Source: Acidocella sp. (GTDB lineage Bacteria > Pseudomonadota > Alphaproteobacteria > Acetobacterales > Acetobacteraceae). From it: a stretch of DNA of 64,000 bases. The notes beneath the pieces were generated by a model. That model searched no databases. It worked only from the letters and a program-made list of their open reading frames with translations, and was not told the origin of the DNA. The position numbers and the translations under genes are program-made. Within the stretch, counting starts at the first letter, position 1; the number at the start of each line of letters is the position of its first letter. Positions 43,076-51,717 of the stretch are shown here, in pieces. The stretch lies in NCBI GenBank assembly GCA_026224875.1, contig JAMFRU010000037.1, positions 1 to 64,000 on the forward strand, in the 5' to 3' direction.

Positions 43076-44581
43076 TTACGCGGGCTGCTTCTCCCGCTTG
43101 CGCTGCGCCGAGCCTGGAATTCGCAGCGCTTCCCGGTATTTGGCCACGGTTCGGCGGGCGATGTCTATGCCTTCTTTTTGCAGCTGAGAGGCGACGGCAT
43201 CGTCTGACAGAATATTCTTCGGATTTTCGCCCGAAATGATCTGTCCCACCCTATGGCGCACGGTTTCGGCGGAATGGGTTTCGCCATTTGCCCCCGAGAT
43301 CGAGGTTGTGAAAAAGAATTTAAGTTCGAAAATCCCGCGCGGCGTGGCGATGGATTTGTTGGAAGTCACGCGGCTTATCGTGGATTCATGAAGTTCCACC
43401 TCAGCTGCGACATCACGCAGGGTGAGGGGGCGCAGATGCGAGATGCCGTGTTTGAAAAACCCATCCTGCCGCCGGACAATTTCGGCGGACACACGCAAAA
43501 TCGTCTGTGCGCGGGATTCCAGGGCTTTCACCAGCCAAGTCGCACTCTGCATCTGCTCCGAGAGAAAGCTTTTTGTCTCGCGAGAGGCAGAAGCCAGGAT
43601 ACGGCCATGAAAACCACGGCGTATGAGCAGTCTCGGCATGGTTTCCGGGTTGATCTCCAAAATCCAATCGGTGGCGCCGTCCTCGGTCAGCGGGGCTGGG
43701 CGCATCAGCACGTCGGGGATGAGCGGGCGCAACGGCTCGGAGTCAAAACGCATGCCGGGCTTGGGGTCGAGCCTGCGGATTTCCGCCGCCATTTCAGCCA
43801 TATCAGTGGCATCCACCCCGCAAATATCCTGCAAGCGCTTAAACTCGCGCCGCCCCAAAAATTCCAGATTGTTCAGCAGCGCCTGCATCGCCGGGTCGCA
43901 CCTGTTCTGCTCGGCTAGTTGCGCGCCCAGGCATTCCGCCAGGCTGGTGGCGAACAACCCCACCGGATCGAAATGCAGCATCTTACTCCGCACGGCTTCC
44001 AGCCGTGCAAGCTCCACACCCAACATTTCCGCCACCGCCGCCGGCGTTTCGGCCAGCCTTCCGGCCGGGTCCAGTACACCGATCAGCGCCGCGGCTATAA
44101 GAAGCTCCTCAGCTGAGGAAAAGGCGAGGCGGGCCTGCTGCTCCAGATGCTCGCGTAAATTCGGCTTCTCAGCGCTGATGGCATCGAGCGGGTTCCAATC
44201 CTCATCGCCCATCCCACCGCCATTGCCGTAAATTTCGGCACCGGGGCCGGAATCATAAACATTGGAAAGATCGATATCGAGCGGCGCTTTATCCGCCTCG
44301 GGCAGCATCCCGCTCTCGGCCAAGGTCGCACTATCGGCCCCGGACTCAGAGAACGCTTCAGCCAGAGCGGGGGCAATTTCCGGCTCCAGCGCGGTTACGG
44401 TTTCACCGCCATCATCGCGCTCAAGCAACGGATTTTTAAGCAATTCGTCTTCAATAAAGGCGCTGGCTTCGATATTGGAATATTGCAGCAGCTGGATAGC
44501 CTGCCGCAGCTGCGGCGTCATCACCAGCGACTGCGACTGCCGTAAGTCGAGACGGGGCGCAAAGGACGGAGCAAAAGCCAT
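43076..44581 (-). CDS. rpoN: RNA polymerase sigma-54 factor
   Basis: 501 residues. Region I is Gln/Leu-rich (LDLRQSQSLVMTPQLRQAIQ), region II is acidic (residues 60-105), and the C-terminus has the RpoN box ARRTVAKYREALRIPGSAQR. It recognises -24/-12 promoters and needs AAA+ activators. The 66-base gap to vapC upstream suggests its own promoter or read-through from the lpt genes. Confidence 0.97.
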   Translation of the reverse strand: MAFAPSFAPRLDLRQSQSLVMTPQLRQAIQLLQYSNIEASAFIEDELLKNPLLERDDGGETVTALEPEIAPALAEAFSESGADSATLAESGMLPEADKAPLDIDLSNVYDSGPGAEIYGNGGGMGDEDWNPLDAISAEKPNLREHLEQQARLAFSSAEELLIAAALIGVLDPAGRLAETPAAVAEMLGVELARLEAVRSKMLHFDPVGLFATSLAECLGAQLAEQNRCDPAMQALLNNLEFLGRREFKRLQDICGVDATDMAEMAAEIRRLDPKPGMRFDSEPLRPLIPDVLMRPAPLTEDGATDWILEINPETMPRLLIRRGFHGRILASASRETKSFLSEQMQSATWLVKALESRAQTILRVSAEIVRRQDGFFKHGISHLRPLTLRDVAAEVELHESTISRVTSNKSIATPRGIFELKFFFTTSISGANGETHSAETVRHRVGQIISGENPKNILSDDAVASQLQKEGIDIARRTVAKYREALRIPGSAQRKREKQPA

Positions 44582-44646
44582 GCCAGTATGCTAACGCAAA
44601 TTTAAGGCATGTCAAAGTGTTTTGGCCCGGAAAATGCATAAATGCT

Positions 44647-45051
44647 TTACGCCGCCAGCCAGTCCTCCGCGCGCAACCCCTCAACCCGTTTGAACTCCCG
44701 CAAATTTCCGGTTACCACCACCAGCCCGCGGGCACGCGCGTGGCCGGCGATGAGGCCATCATAGGCGCCAATCATCTGCCCCTGAGCGCTCAAACTGGCG
44801 CGTATATCCCCGGCATGGGTGGCGGCGTCCGCATCGAACGCCAGAACCTCAAGGCGGGCACAAAAATGCTCAACCTCACTTCGATGCTCCAACGGCCGCG
44901 AAGATTTTGCCGCACCAAAGAGCAACTCGCTCAAGATAATTGTGGAAATACAGAGGCCTTCAGATTCCGCATTGAACCTGTCCCGCAACCCCGGCGGCCG
45001 GTCGCGCAGCACCCGGATGCAGAAATTCGTGTCCAGCATATAACGCAGCAT
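44647..45051 (-). CDS. vapC: VapC-type PIN-domain toxin
   Basis: 134 residues from the ATG at 45051, four bases after the vapB stop. PIN acidic residues are Asp7 (YMLDTNFCI), Glu42 (LSELLFG) and Asp98 (GAYDGLIAGHA), with the terminal VTGNLREF motif. The spacing fits an active Mg-dependent ribonuclease, typically cutting tRNA or rRNA. A longer in-frame start overlapping the antitoxin gene is rejected. Confidence 0.95.
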   Translation of the reverse strand: MLRYMLDTNFCIRVLRDRPPGLRDRFNAESEGLCISTIILSELLFGAAKSSRPLEHRSEVEHFCARLEVLAFDADAATHAGDIRASLSAQGQMIGAYDGLIAGHARARGLVVVTGNLREFKRVEGLRAEDWLAA

Positions 45052-45055
45052 GGAC

Positions 45056-45277
45056 TTAAAACGCCTCCCGCACCTCAGCCTCAGGTTGGATGCGTTCCCC
45101 CAGATCAATGCCAGGGGTGGCGAAAAAATCATCCCATAATGCATTGGCAGGCACGATCACGCGCCGTGTACCCTCACGCAAAATCGCCACTTCGCGCACA
45201 TTATCGGGAAAAGCGACCTCTTTTGCGAGGCGCACGGCTTGCGAACGGTTGGTTTGAAACAGGCTGGTCCGGGTCAT
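45056..45277 (-). CDS. vapB: VapB-type antitoxin (AbrB/SpoVT swapped-hairpin)
   Basis: 73 residues. TSLFQTNRSQAVRLAKEVAF is the VapB DNA-binding swapped-hairpin start, and the C-terminal acidic part binds the toxin. It precedes vapC in the same transcript. A 21-bp palindrome lies 16 bases upstream of its ATG. Confidence 0.93.
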   Translation of the reverse strand: MTRTSLFQTNRSQAVRLAKEVAFPDNVREVAILREGTRRVIVPANALWDDFFATPGIDLGERIQPEAEVREAF

Positions 45278-45292
45278 GAAAACGGCTCCGAA

Positions 45293-45313
45293 GGATATAC
45301 GCTACGTATATCC
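45293..45313. promoter_or_regulatory. Candidate VapB(C) operator
   Basis: GGATATACG-CTA-CGTATATCC is perfectly symmetric with 9-bp arms. It lies between the lptB stop and the vapB start, where autoregulatory VapBC sites are expected. Confidence 0.75.
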
Positions 45314-45327
45314 CTCGGCGTCTCTAG

Positions 45328-46065
45328 CTACAAGCTAAACTTCTCACCCAGATAAACCCGCCGCACATCCTCATGCGCCACCACCTGCTCGGGATTGCCT
45401 TCCATCAGCACCTGGCCATCGTATAAAATATACGCCCGGTCGATGATCTCCAACGTCTCGCGCACATTATGGTCGGTAATCAGAACCCCCAGCCCGCGGT
45501 CCTTGAGATGCGACACCAGATCGCGGATCTCGCTCACGGCAATTGGATCGATCCCCGCCAGCGGCTCATCGAGCAGAATGTAATTCGGCCCCGTCGCCAA
45601 CGCCCGCGCAATTTCCACACGCCGGCGCTCACCACCGGACAAAGCCAAAGCCGGGGTGCGCCGCAGATGCGAAATCCCGAACTCCGCCAGCAATCCGGAT
45701 AAAATATCCTCACGCCGGTCACGGTCGGGCTCGACCATATCCAATGCCGCCATGATATTCTGCTCGACATTCAGCCCCCGGAACACCGACGCCTCCTGCG
45801 GCAGATAGCCAATGCCAAGCCTTGCACGCCGGTACATCGGCAGGCTGGAAATCTCCGCCCCATCCAGCGTGATCGTGCCGCTATCCGGCGCAATCAGCCC
45901 GACGATCATGTAGAATGTCGTGGTCTTGCCCGCGCCATTGGGCCCGAGCAGCCCCACGGCCTCGCCGCGCTTTACCGAGAGCGAGACATTGCGCACCACG
46001 GGGCGCTTCTTGAACCTTTTGCCCAGCCCGGTTGCAATCAGCCCGCCTGAATTGATCATATTCAT
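45328..46065 (-). CDS. lptB: LPS export ABC transporter ATPase LptB
   Basis: 245 residues. Walker A GPNGAGKTTTFYMI, Q-loop YLPQEASVF, signature LSGGERRRVEIARAL, Walker B ILLDEPLAGI and the switch His in ITDHNV are intact. LptB powers extraction of LPS from the inner membrane with LptFG. The start overlaps the lptA stop by four bases. Confidence 0.97.
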   Translation of the reverse strand: MNMINSGGLIATGLGKRFKKRPVVRNVSLSVKRGEAVGLLGPNGAGKTTTFYMIVGLIAPDSGTITLDGAEISSLPMYRRARLGIGYLPQEASVFRGLNVEQNIMAALDMVEPDRDRREDILSGLLAEFGISHLRRTPALALSGGERRRVEIARALATGPNYILLDEPLAGIDPIAVSEIRDLVSHLKDRGLGVLITDHNVRETLEIIDRAYILYDGQVLMEGNPEQVVAHEDVRRVYLGEKFSL

Positions 46066-46997
46066 TTGCCTGCCCCGGAGGGGGGCGCGGAATTGGGCAG
46101 AATCACGCCGGACACCTGTCCGCCGGGTGCTGCCAGCAGTGTCGCCACGCCGGTCTTCATATTCACCAGCGCATCGGAGCCGGCGAGCTCATTCGGTCCG
46201 TGAATAACATGCACATTGCCGCCCAATCGCGCCTGGCCGGTCGGGGGCAGATACACCCCCTCATCGCCGGTCGCGGTGTCGGATGTGGTGTGGATGGTAA
46301 CATGCCCCACCGCTTCGACTTTCTGCAGGCTCCCGGCATCGCTCAAATCAGAAGTAGCACTGGTGGGAGCGGCACCGGCGGCAGGAGTGGGCCCGTTGCT
46401 CAAGTAACCCGTAATCACATCCGCGGCGATCGAGCGCCCGTCATCGGCCACGATCAGCGCATTGCCGCGGGCGATGGCCTTATGCGCATCGGTATAATAT
46501 TCCACCGAATCCTTTGCCGTAATTACGTCATGCGGCGTCGTCAATTTCAGCGCGTGGCCGGTCAGCACCAGTACCTTGGCGTCCATGCTGTACACGGCCT
46601 TATCGCCCCAGGCGTTTTCGGTGGGGGTGAAAATATGCACATTGCCGATCGCGTCCAGTTCGGTCAGCTGCCCGCCGCCCTGTTCCAGACTATCGGCCGG
46701 CACACCGGTGGTGGAGGCAGGGGCGGGCGCCGCACCCGGGGCAGTAGGCGCCTTGCGGTAATGCGCCACCAGCTGGTCGGCCGTTACGGTCACATCGCCG
46801 CGCACAGCTTGGGCATTGCCTGTCGCGGTCACGGTCTGATTATCCTGCGACCAGGAAATTCCACCTGAGGCGGTGATATTGACCGGTGTCGGGGGGGCAC
46901 CAGGCGGGCCCGAGGCACCCAGGTCTAAATTCTGAGCATAAGCGGGCGCGGTTAGAGATGCCGCCAGTAGCGGCACAAGGATAAGGAATCGTGTCAT
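46062..46997 (-). CDS. lptA: LPS transport periplasmic protein LptA
   Basis: 311 residues with a signal peptide ending AYAQ (residue 22). The OstA/LptA beta-jellyroll is split by an Ala/Pro/Thr-rich insertion near residues 82-110 and another near 205-215, which makes the protein longer than the E. coli form (about 185). It bridges the periplasm between LptC and LptD. It overlaps lptC and lptB by four bases. Confidence 0.9.
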   Translation of the reverse strand: MTRFLILVPLLAASLTAPAYAQNLDLGASGPPGAPPTPVNITASGGISWSQDNQTVTATGNAQAVRGDVTVTADQLVAHYRKAPTAPGAAPAPASTTGVPADSLEQGGGQLTELDAIGNVHIFTPTENAWGDKAVYSMDAKVLVLTGHALKLTTPHDVITAKDSVEYYTDAHKAIARGNALIVADDGRSIAADVITGYLSNGPTPAAGAAPTSATSDLSDAGSLQKVEAVGHVTIHTTSDTATGDEGVYLPPTGQARLGGNVHVIHGPNELAGSDALVNMKTGVATLLAAPGGQVSGVILPNSAPPSGAGK

Positions 46998-47647
46998 TGT
47001 CCCTGGGTAAGTACCAGGGTCGCGGGTCCTTTGAAAGTGACGTTGGTGCCGCGATTTGTCAGGGCGAACCCGTTATCGGCATGCAGCGTACCAAACGGGC
47101 CCTGCACATCGGCCGGGGAATTGGTGTCGGCACTGCCGCCGCGCATATCCACATGCATATCCGGCGTGGTTAAAATTGTGCCGTCATTGCGGTACAACGT
47201 CACCCCGCCGGTCAGCTCCAGCGTGCCGCTATCGGGCCGGTACACGCCGCCGGCCGCCTTCAGCATAAGCCAGGCGCCGGATTTGAGCGTGATATCGCCC
47301 ATGGGTGCCACCAGCGTCACATTATTAGGCCCCAGCTCCACGGCACTGTCGGCGGTAACGGTATAGGGCTGCCCTTGCAAATCCGTGCCGTGGTATTTGG
47401 CGCCCAGCATTTTGGAGGCCGGCATGGAAGCGGCGGCGGGGTCGATATGATAGGCCACGCGGTTGGCATCGGTGCCCGAGCGCAGCTCCGGTGCCGCGAC
47501 AAGGGCCGCCAGCAGCAACAGCCCGGCCGCCGGCAGCAGGCGCTTGGCCCAGCCCACCTTCTGGCTGCGGCGCACGAAGTCCGCCGCCGTTTCCTGGCTT
47601 TGCCGGCGCAGGTTTTGCAGCACGGTATGGCGCGGCGAATGGTTCAT
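46994..47647 (-). CDS. lptC: LPS export membrane protein LptC
   Basis: 217 residues from the ATG at 47647. A GTG at 47686 would add 13 residues, and neither start has a strong ribosome binding site. One membrane anchor (about 38-55, LLPAAGLLLLAALVAAPEL) precedes the periplasmic jellyroll. LptC passes LPS from LptBFG to LptA. The anchor is preceded by an unusually long basic cytoplasmic segment. Confidence 0.9.
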   Translation of the reverse strand: MNHSPRHTVLQNLRRQSQETAADFVRRSQKVGWAKRLLPAAGLLLLAALVAAPELRSGTDANRVAYHIDPAAASMPASKMLGAKYHGTDLQGQPYTVTADSAVELGPNNVTLVAPMGDITLKSGAWLMLKAAGGVYRPDSGTLELTGGVTLYRNDGTILTTPDMHVDMRGGSADTNSPADVQGPFGTLHADNGFALTNRGTNVTFKGPATLVLTQGQ

Positions 47648-47882
47648 TTTGGGGCCACCAGAGGGCAATTCATAAGGGGCGGGCACAGCATGATCATCGC
47701 GAGCACATGGCCCGCAAATACGGCGGGAAAAGGGCGGAGCCTTGCGTCGCCGCCAAGGCTGAAATGCCGGTCACGGCTTAACATGGTTAATAGCTATGGC
47801 CATCGCGCCGCGTTGGGTCAATGAAAGATTGGCAACGTGCTGTAACACCTTAGTTCATAAAAGGTTTTGGGCGCGGGCCCGC

Positions 47883-48518
47883 TTAGCTCTCGTGCGAGAA
47901 CAGGTCGGGCGCATCGAAGCCCAGTAAATCCAGCTTTGCCCTTGTGGGCAGGAACGCATAGGCCGCCTGCGCAACCTCCAGCCGATTCTCACGCAGTAAG
48001 AGCGCTTTCAGCTTGGTCCAGATGACATGCAGATACAGCACGTCGGACGCGGCATAAGTCAGCTGCTCCGGGGTGAGGTCTGCTGCCCCCCAATCGCTGG
48101 TCTGCTGCTGTTTGGAAATTTCCACGCCCGCGAGGTCGCGGCACAAATCCTTCAGCCCATGCCGGTCCGTATAGGTACGCACCAGTTTGGAGGCGATTTT
48201 GGTGCAGATAACAGGGGCGGTAACCACACCCAGCCCGTTCTCAAGTGCTGCAATATCAAACCGGGCAAAATGGAACAGTTTTACCACCTGCGGATTCGTC
48301 AGCAGTGCCTTGAGGTTGGGGCAATCCGCCCCTTTGCCGCCCATGGATGGCGGGATAATCTGCACCAGATGTGCGGTGCCATCGCCCGACGAGAGCTGCA
48401 CCAGGCATAGCCGGTCGCGGTGCGGGCGCAGCCCCATGGTCTCGGTATCAATGGCGACGATGGGCCCAAGATCGAGAGCCGCCGGCAAATCATGCTTATG
48501 AAGCTGGATCGCACCCAT
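47883..48518 (-). CDS. rnd: Ribonuclease D-like 3'-5' exonuclease
   Basis: 211 residues, a short form with only the DEDD nuclease domain. Exo I has Asp24 and Glu26 (VAIDTETMGL), Exo II HFARFD, and Exo III YAASDVLYL (Tyr and Asp, DEDDy type). There is no HRDC domain, as usual for the alphaproteobacterial protein next to lptC. It trims tRNA and other small RNA ends, and a tRNA gene lies 75 bases upstream. A 196-base gap separates it from lptC. Confidence 0.92.
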   Translation of the reverse strand: MGAIQLHKHDLPAALDLGPIVAIDTETMGLRPHRDRLCLVQLSSGDGTAHLVQIIPPSMGGKGADCPNLKALLTNPQVVKLFHFARFDIAALENGLGVVTAPVICTKIASKLVRTYTDRHGLKDLCRDLAGVEISKQQQTSDWGAADLTPEQLTYAASDVLYLHVIWTKLKALLLRENRLEVAQAAYAFLPTRAKLDLLGFDAPDLFSHES

Positions 48519-48592
48519 CCCGGAACCCTCTAATTTTCACAAAAATTGAGGCGGGCGGATGGTAAAGCCGCGCGCCGAATAGCCAAGTAAAA

Positions 48593-48679
48593 TGGTGCCC
48601 AGGAGAGGACTCGAACCTCCACGCCCTTGCGAGCGCTAGCACCTGAAGCTAGTGCGTCTACCAATTCCGCCACCAGGGC
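48593..48679 (-). tRNA. tRNA-Leu (anticodon CAG)
   Basis: 87 bases including an encoded CCA. The acceptor GCCCTGG pairs with the 3' strand, the D-arm is GCGGAATTGGTAGACGC, the anticodon stem CTAGC/GCTAG holds the loop TTCAGGT (anticodon CAG), and a long variable arm precedes the TTCGAGT T-loop. The class II variable arm and GGTAGACGC confirm leucine. Confidence 0.97.
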
Positions 48680-48884
48680 ATACCATTTCTCGATCGGCCC
48701 GATTCAGACTACGCGGCAGAGCCGCTTAGTCATCGGGACGATCCACGATGTGAAGCGTCGTGGGAAGCCACGCTACTAAAGCATCGTGGGAGCGGGCTTT
48801 AATGCCCCCAACCCGCCGCGTCAACCGCGCTTGAGGGAGAAACACCAACCTCCTACAAGCGGGGCATATATTAAGGAGGCTTGC

Positions 48885-49826
48885 ATGCTGGGGTTGCGAA
48901 GAATTGCCACGGTTTTCGGCGGCTCGGGATTTTTGGGCCGGCATGTGGTGCAGCGCCTCACCGCGGCGGGCTTTATCGTGCGAATCGCCGTGCGCCATGT
49001 CGATGGCGCCAAATTCCTGCGCCCCATGGGCGACATCGGCCAGGTGGTGCCGCTGTATGCGCCGGTGGAGAATGAGGCGGACGTGGCCCGCGCCGTTGCC
49101 GGTGCCGAGCTGGTCATCAACCTCGCCGGAATTCTCTCGGAATCGGCCAAAGGCGACTTCACCCGCATCCAGGCCGATGGGGCAGGGCGTATCGCCCGGC
49201 TGGCCAGCGCCGCAGGCGTGTACCGCCTCATCCACATCTCGGCCATCGGCGCCGATGCAGCCAGCCCCGCCGCTTATGCGCGCACCAAGGCGGCCGGCGA
49301 GGCAGCGGTGCATGCTTTCTTTCCCAGCGCCACAATCCTGCGCCCGTCTATCATCTTCGGCGCCGAGGATGCGTTCTTCAACCGTTTCGCGGCTTTGGCG
49401 GTCACGCTGCCAATCATCCCCATCGTGCATGGGGAAACGAAATTCCAGCCGGTCTATGTGGGAGATGTGGCCGATGCCGTGCTCGCCGCGATAAGCCCAG
49501 ATGCCGCCGGAAAGATTTTCGAGCTTGGCGGCCCGGAGGTGAAGAGCCTCCGCACCCTAATCGAGCAGGCCATCTTCTATACCGGCCGCAGTCGCCGGGT
49601 GCTCGACCTTCCTGTACCGCTCGCCCGGCTCCTTGCCATCCTGCCCGGCAAGGCCCTCACCAACGACCAGATCAGCCTGCTTGCCACGGATAATGTGGTC
49701 GCACCGGGCGGCGAGGGGCTTGAGGACCTGGGGATAACCCCCACACGGCTGGACCTGGTTTTGCCAAACTACCTTGCGCGCTTCAGGGCCGGTGGCAAAA
49801 GCACCAATACCGCATTTCAGGAGTAG
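48885..49826 (+). CDS. Complex I NDUFA9-like NAD(P)-binding protein
   Basis: 313 residues from the ATG at 48885, which has AAGGAGG upstream. An atypical SDR with VFGGSGFLGRHVVQRL as dinucleotide motif, LIHISAIGAD, and YARTKAAGE in place of the catalytic YxxxK. Members correspond to the accessory 39-kDa NDUFA9 subunit of respiratory complex I found in alphaproteobacteria, though other roles are possible. It is monocistronic here. Confidence 0.9.
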   Translation: MLGLRRIATVFGGSGFLGRHVVQRLTAAGFIVRIAVRHVDGAKFLRPMGDIGQVVPLYAPVENEADVARAVAGAELVINLAGILSESAKGDFTRIQADGAGRIARLASAAGVYRLIHISAIGADAASPAAYARTKAAGEAAVHAFFPSATILRPSIIFGAEDAFFNRFAALAVTLPIIPIVHGETKFQPVYVGDVADAVLAAISPDAAGKIFELGGPEVKSLRTLIEQAIFYTGRSRRVLDLPVPLARLLAILPGKALTNDQISLLATDNVVAPGGEGLEDLGITPTRLDLVLPNYLARFRAGGKSTNTAFQE

Positions 49827-49875
49827 TCAGCAAACCGGACCTGTTTTACAGGGTTTTCCTGTACGGAAAGCCTTA

Positions 49876-49921
49876 TTTTGCAGTGCAAAACGAGATATTA
49901 TGACATCTGTACTGTCATAAT
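49876..49921. promoter_or_regulatory. Two palindromes upstream of gltD
   Basis: TTTTGCA-G-TGCAAAA (49876-49890) and ATTATGACA/TGTCATAAT around seven bases (49897-49921), both perfect. They end 125 bases before the gltD ATG in an AT-rich stretch. They suit control of nitrogen assimilation. Neither matches the NtrC consensus well. Confidence 0.45.
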
Positions 49922-50046
49922 GATAAAAAAACCCTGGTAATCAGCCGGAAACCACGTTATTAACTTCACACAATAGGGGAGGGCGGCGCAATGAGTTTGC
50001 GCCGCTCCCGCCGCTGTCGAGGATCTCTAATAACGGGGCGAACACC

Positions 50047-51480
50047 ATGGCCGAGCGCATGCTGAAATTCACCACCTTGCCGCAGCAGACGCCCAACAAG
50101 CGCGCGGTCACCGTCCGCCGGGAAGATTTCGACGAGATTTACGAGGAATTCGAGCCGCCCCAGGCCGAAGACCAGGCCAGCCGCTGCAGCCAGTGCGGCA
50201 TCCCGTTTTGTTCGGTCAATTGCCCGCTCGGCAACAACATCCCCGATTGGCTGAAGCTGACCACCGAGGGACGACTGGAAGAGGCCTATGAGCTTTCGGC
50301 CGCCACCAACACCTTCCCCGAAATCTGCGGCCGCATCTGCCCGCAGGACCGGCTGTGCGAAGGCAATTGCGTTATTGAGAAGGGTTTTGAGTCCGTCACC
50401 ATCGGGGCAGTCGAGCGGTATATTACCGACACCGCGTTCGAAAAGGGCTGGGTCAAACCGATCCGCCCGGCGCAGGAGCGGGGCGAGAGCATCGGCATCA
50501 TCGGCGCTGGGCCCGCTGGCCTTGCCGCGGCCGAAGCCCTGCGCAGCCGGGGCTATCAGGTGACCGTGTATGACCGGCACGACCGCGTCGGCGGGCTGCT
50601 GATCTACGGCATACCCGGCTTCAAGCTGGAAAAAGACATCGTGCTGCGGCGCTGGAGATGGCTTGAGGACGGCGGCATCAAATTCGTGCTCAACGCCGAT
50701 ATCGGCGGCGCCATGACCTTCGCCGCCATGCGCAAAAGCCATGACGCGATTCTGGTCGCGACCGGTGTGTATAAATCGCGCGAGCTTGGCGGGCCCGGTG
50801 CCGGGCTTTCCGGGATTGTCCCGGCGCTCGACTATCTGATCACCTCCAACCGCAAGGGCCTGGGCGATGCCGTGCCGGATTACGACTCCGGCCATTACAA
50901 TGCCGAGGGCAAGGATGTGGTGGTCATCGGCGGCGGCGATACGGCCATGGATTGCGTGCGCACGGCGGTGCGCCAGAACGCCAAATCCGTGACCTGCCTG
51001 TACCGGCGCGACAAGCAGAACATGCCGGGCTCGCTCCGCGAGGTAACCAACGCCGAAGATGAAGGCGTGGTGTTCACCTGGCTCTCCGCCCCCGAAGCTT
51101 TTCTCGGCGACGACAAGGTAACCGGTGTGCGCGCCATGCGCATGCATCTCGGCCTGCCTGATGCCTCCGGCCGCCAGTCCGTGGAAGCCATCGAGGGCTC
51201 GTCCTTCACCGTGCGGGCCGATCTCGTGATCAAGGCGCTTGGTTTCGACCCCGAGGATCTGCCCACCGCCTTCAACGAGCCGGAGCTGAAGCTGACGCAT
51301 TGGGGAACGTTGAAGACCAATCCGAAGACCTTCGAGACGGCACTCCCCGGCGTGTATGCCGCCGGCGATATCGTGCGCGGCGCCTCGCTGGTGGTGTGGG
51401 CGATACGCGACGGGCGCGATGCCGCGGCTGCTATTCATCATCAATTTGCCCATAGCGTGCAAGCGCAGGCGGCGGAGTAG
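50047..51480 (+). CDS. gltD: Glutamate synthase small subunit
   Basis: 477 residues. The N-terminal Fe-S domain has RCSQCGIPFCSVNCPLGN and CGRICPQDRLCEGNC, followed by the FAD motif IGAGPAGLAAAEALRSRGY and the NADPH motif VVVIGGGDTAMDCVR. It feeds electrons from NADPH to GltB. Unlike the common gltB-gltD order, gltD is first here, with a small membrane protein gene between the two. Confidence 0.96.
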   Translation: MAERMLKFTTLPQQTPNKRAVTVRREDFDEIYEEFEPPQAEDQASRCSQCGIPFCSVNCPLGNNIPDWLKLTTEGRLEEAYELSAATNTFPEICGRICPQDRLCEGNCVIEKGFESVTIGAVERYITDTAFEKGWVKPIRPAQERGESIGIIGAGPAGLAAAEALRSRGYQVTVYDRHDRVGGLLIYGIPGFKLEKDIVLRRWRWLEDGGIKFVLNADIGGAMTFAAMRKSHDAILVATGVYKSRELGGPGAGLSGIVPALDYLITSNRKGLGDAVPDYDSGHYNAEGKDVVVIGGGDTAMDCVRTAVRQNAKSVTCLYRRDKQNMPGSLREVTNAEDEGVVFTWLSAPEAFLGDDKVTGVRAMRMHLGLPDASGRQSVEAIEGSSFTVRADLVIKALGFDPEDLPTAFNEPELKLTHWGTLKTNPKTFETALPGVYAAGDIVRGASLVVWAIRDGRDAAAAIHHQFAHSVQAQAAE

Positions 51481-51484
51481 ACGC

Positions 51485-51685
51485 ATGTTCAACAGCAAGG
51501 AAGTCCCGCCCGTGGCTGTGCTCCTCATCGTGTTCGGCGTGGTGATGTTCGTACTGCTGCCGGGGCTCAAGCTTGGTCCGATTGGCGACGTTGTTGGCGG
51601 CACCATCGCTTTGGCCGTTTCATTCGCCATGGCTCGGCGCGTTGAGAACACCCAGGCCAAGCGCCATGCTCTCGCCGCCAACTAA
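51485..51685 (+). CDS. Small two-helix membrane protein between gltD and gltB
   Basis: 66 residues, starting at the ATG four bases after the gltD stop. Two hydrophobic helices (about 9-27 and 33-49) with a Gly-rich turn (GLKLGPIGDVVGG) and a basic tail. No family recognised. Its position inside the gltDB operon suggests co-regulation and perhaps a link to nitrogen status or membrane placement of the synthase. Confidence 0.7.
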   Translation: MFNSKEVPPVAVLLIVFGVVMFVLLPGLKLGPIGDVVGGTIALAVSFAMARRVENTQAKRHALAAN

Positions 51686-51717
51686 ATTTTACTCGATTTA
51701 ATCTTGGAGTGATCAAG

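Noticed and set aside
47738..47760. AGCCTTG/CAAGGCT hairpin between rnd and lptC
   Set aside because: Seven-base stem with a nine-base loop and no T run. It is too weak to call a terminator or riboswitch.
49966..51681. 571-codon open frame antisense to gltD
   Set aside because: The opposite strand encodes a full-length GltD with all cofactor motifs. The antisense frame is a high-GC shadow.
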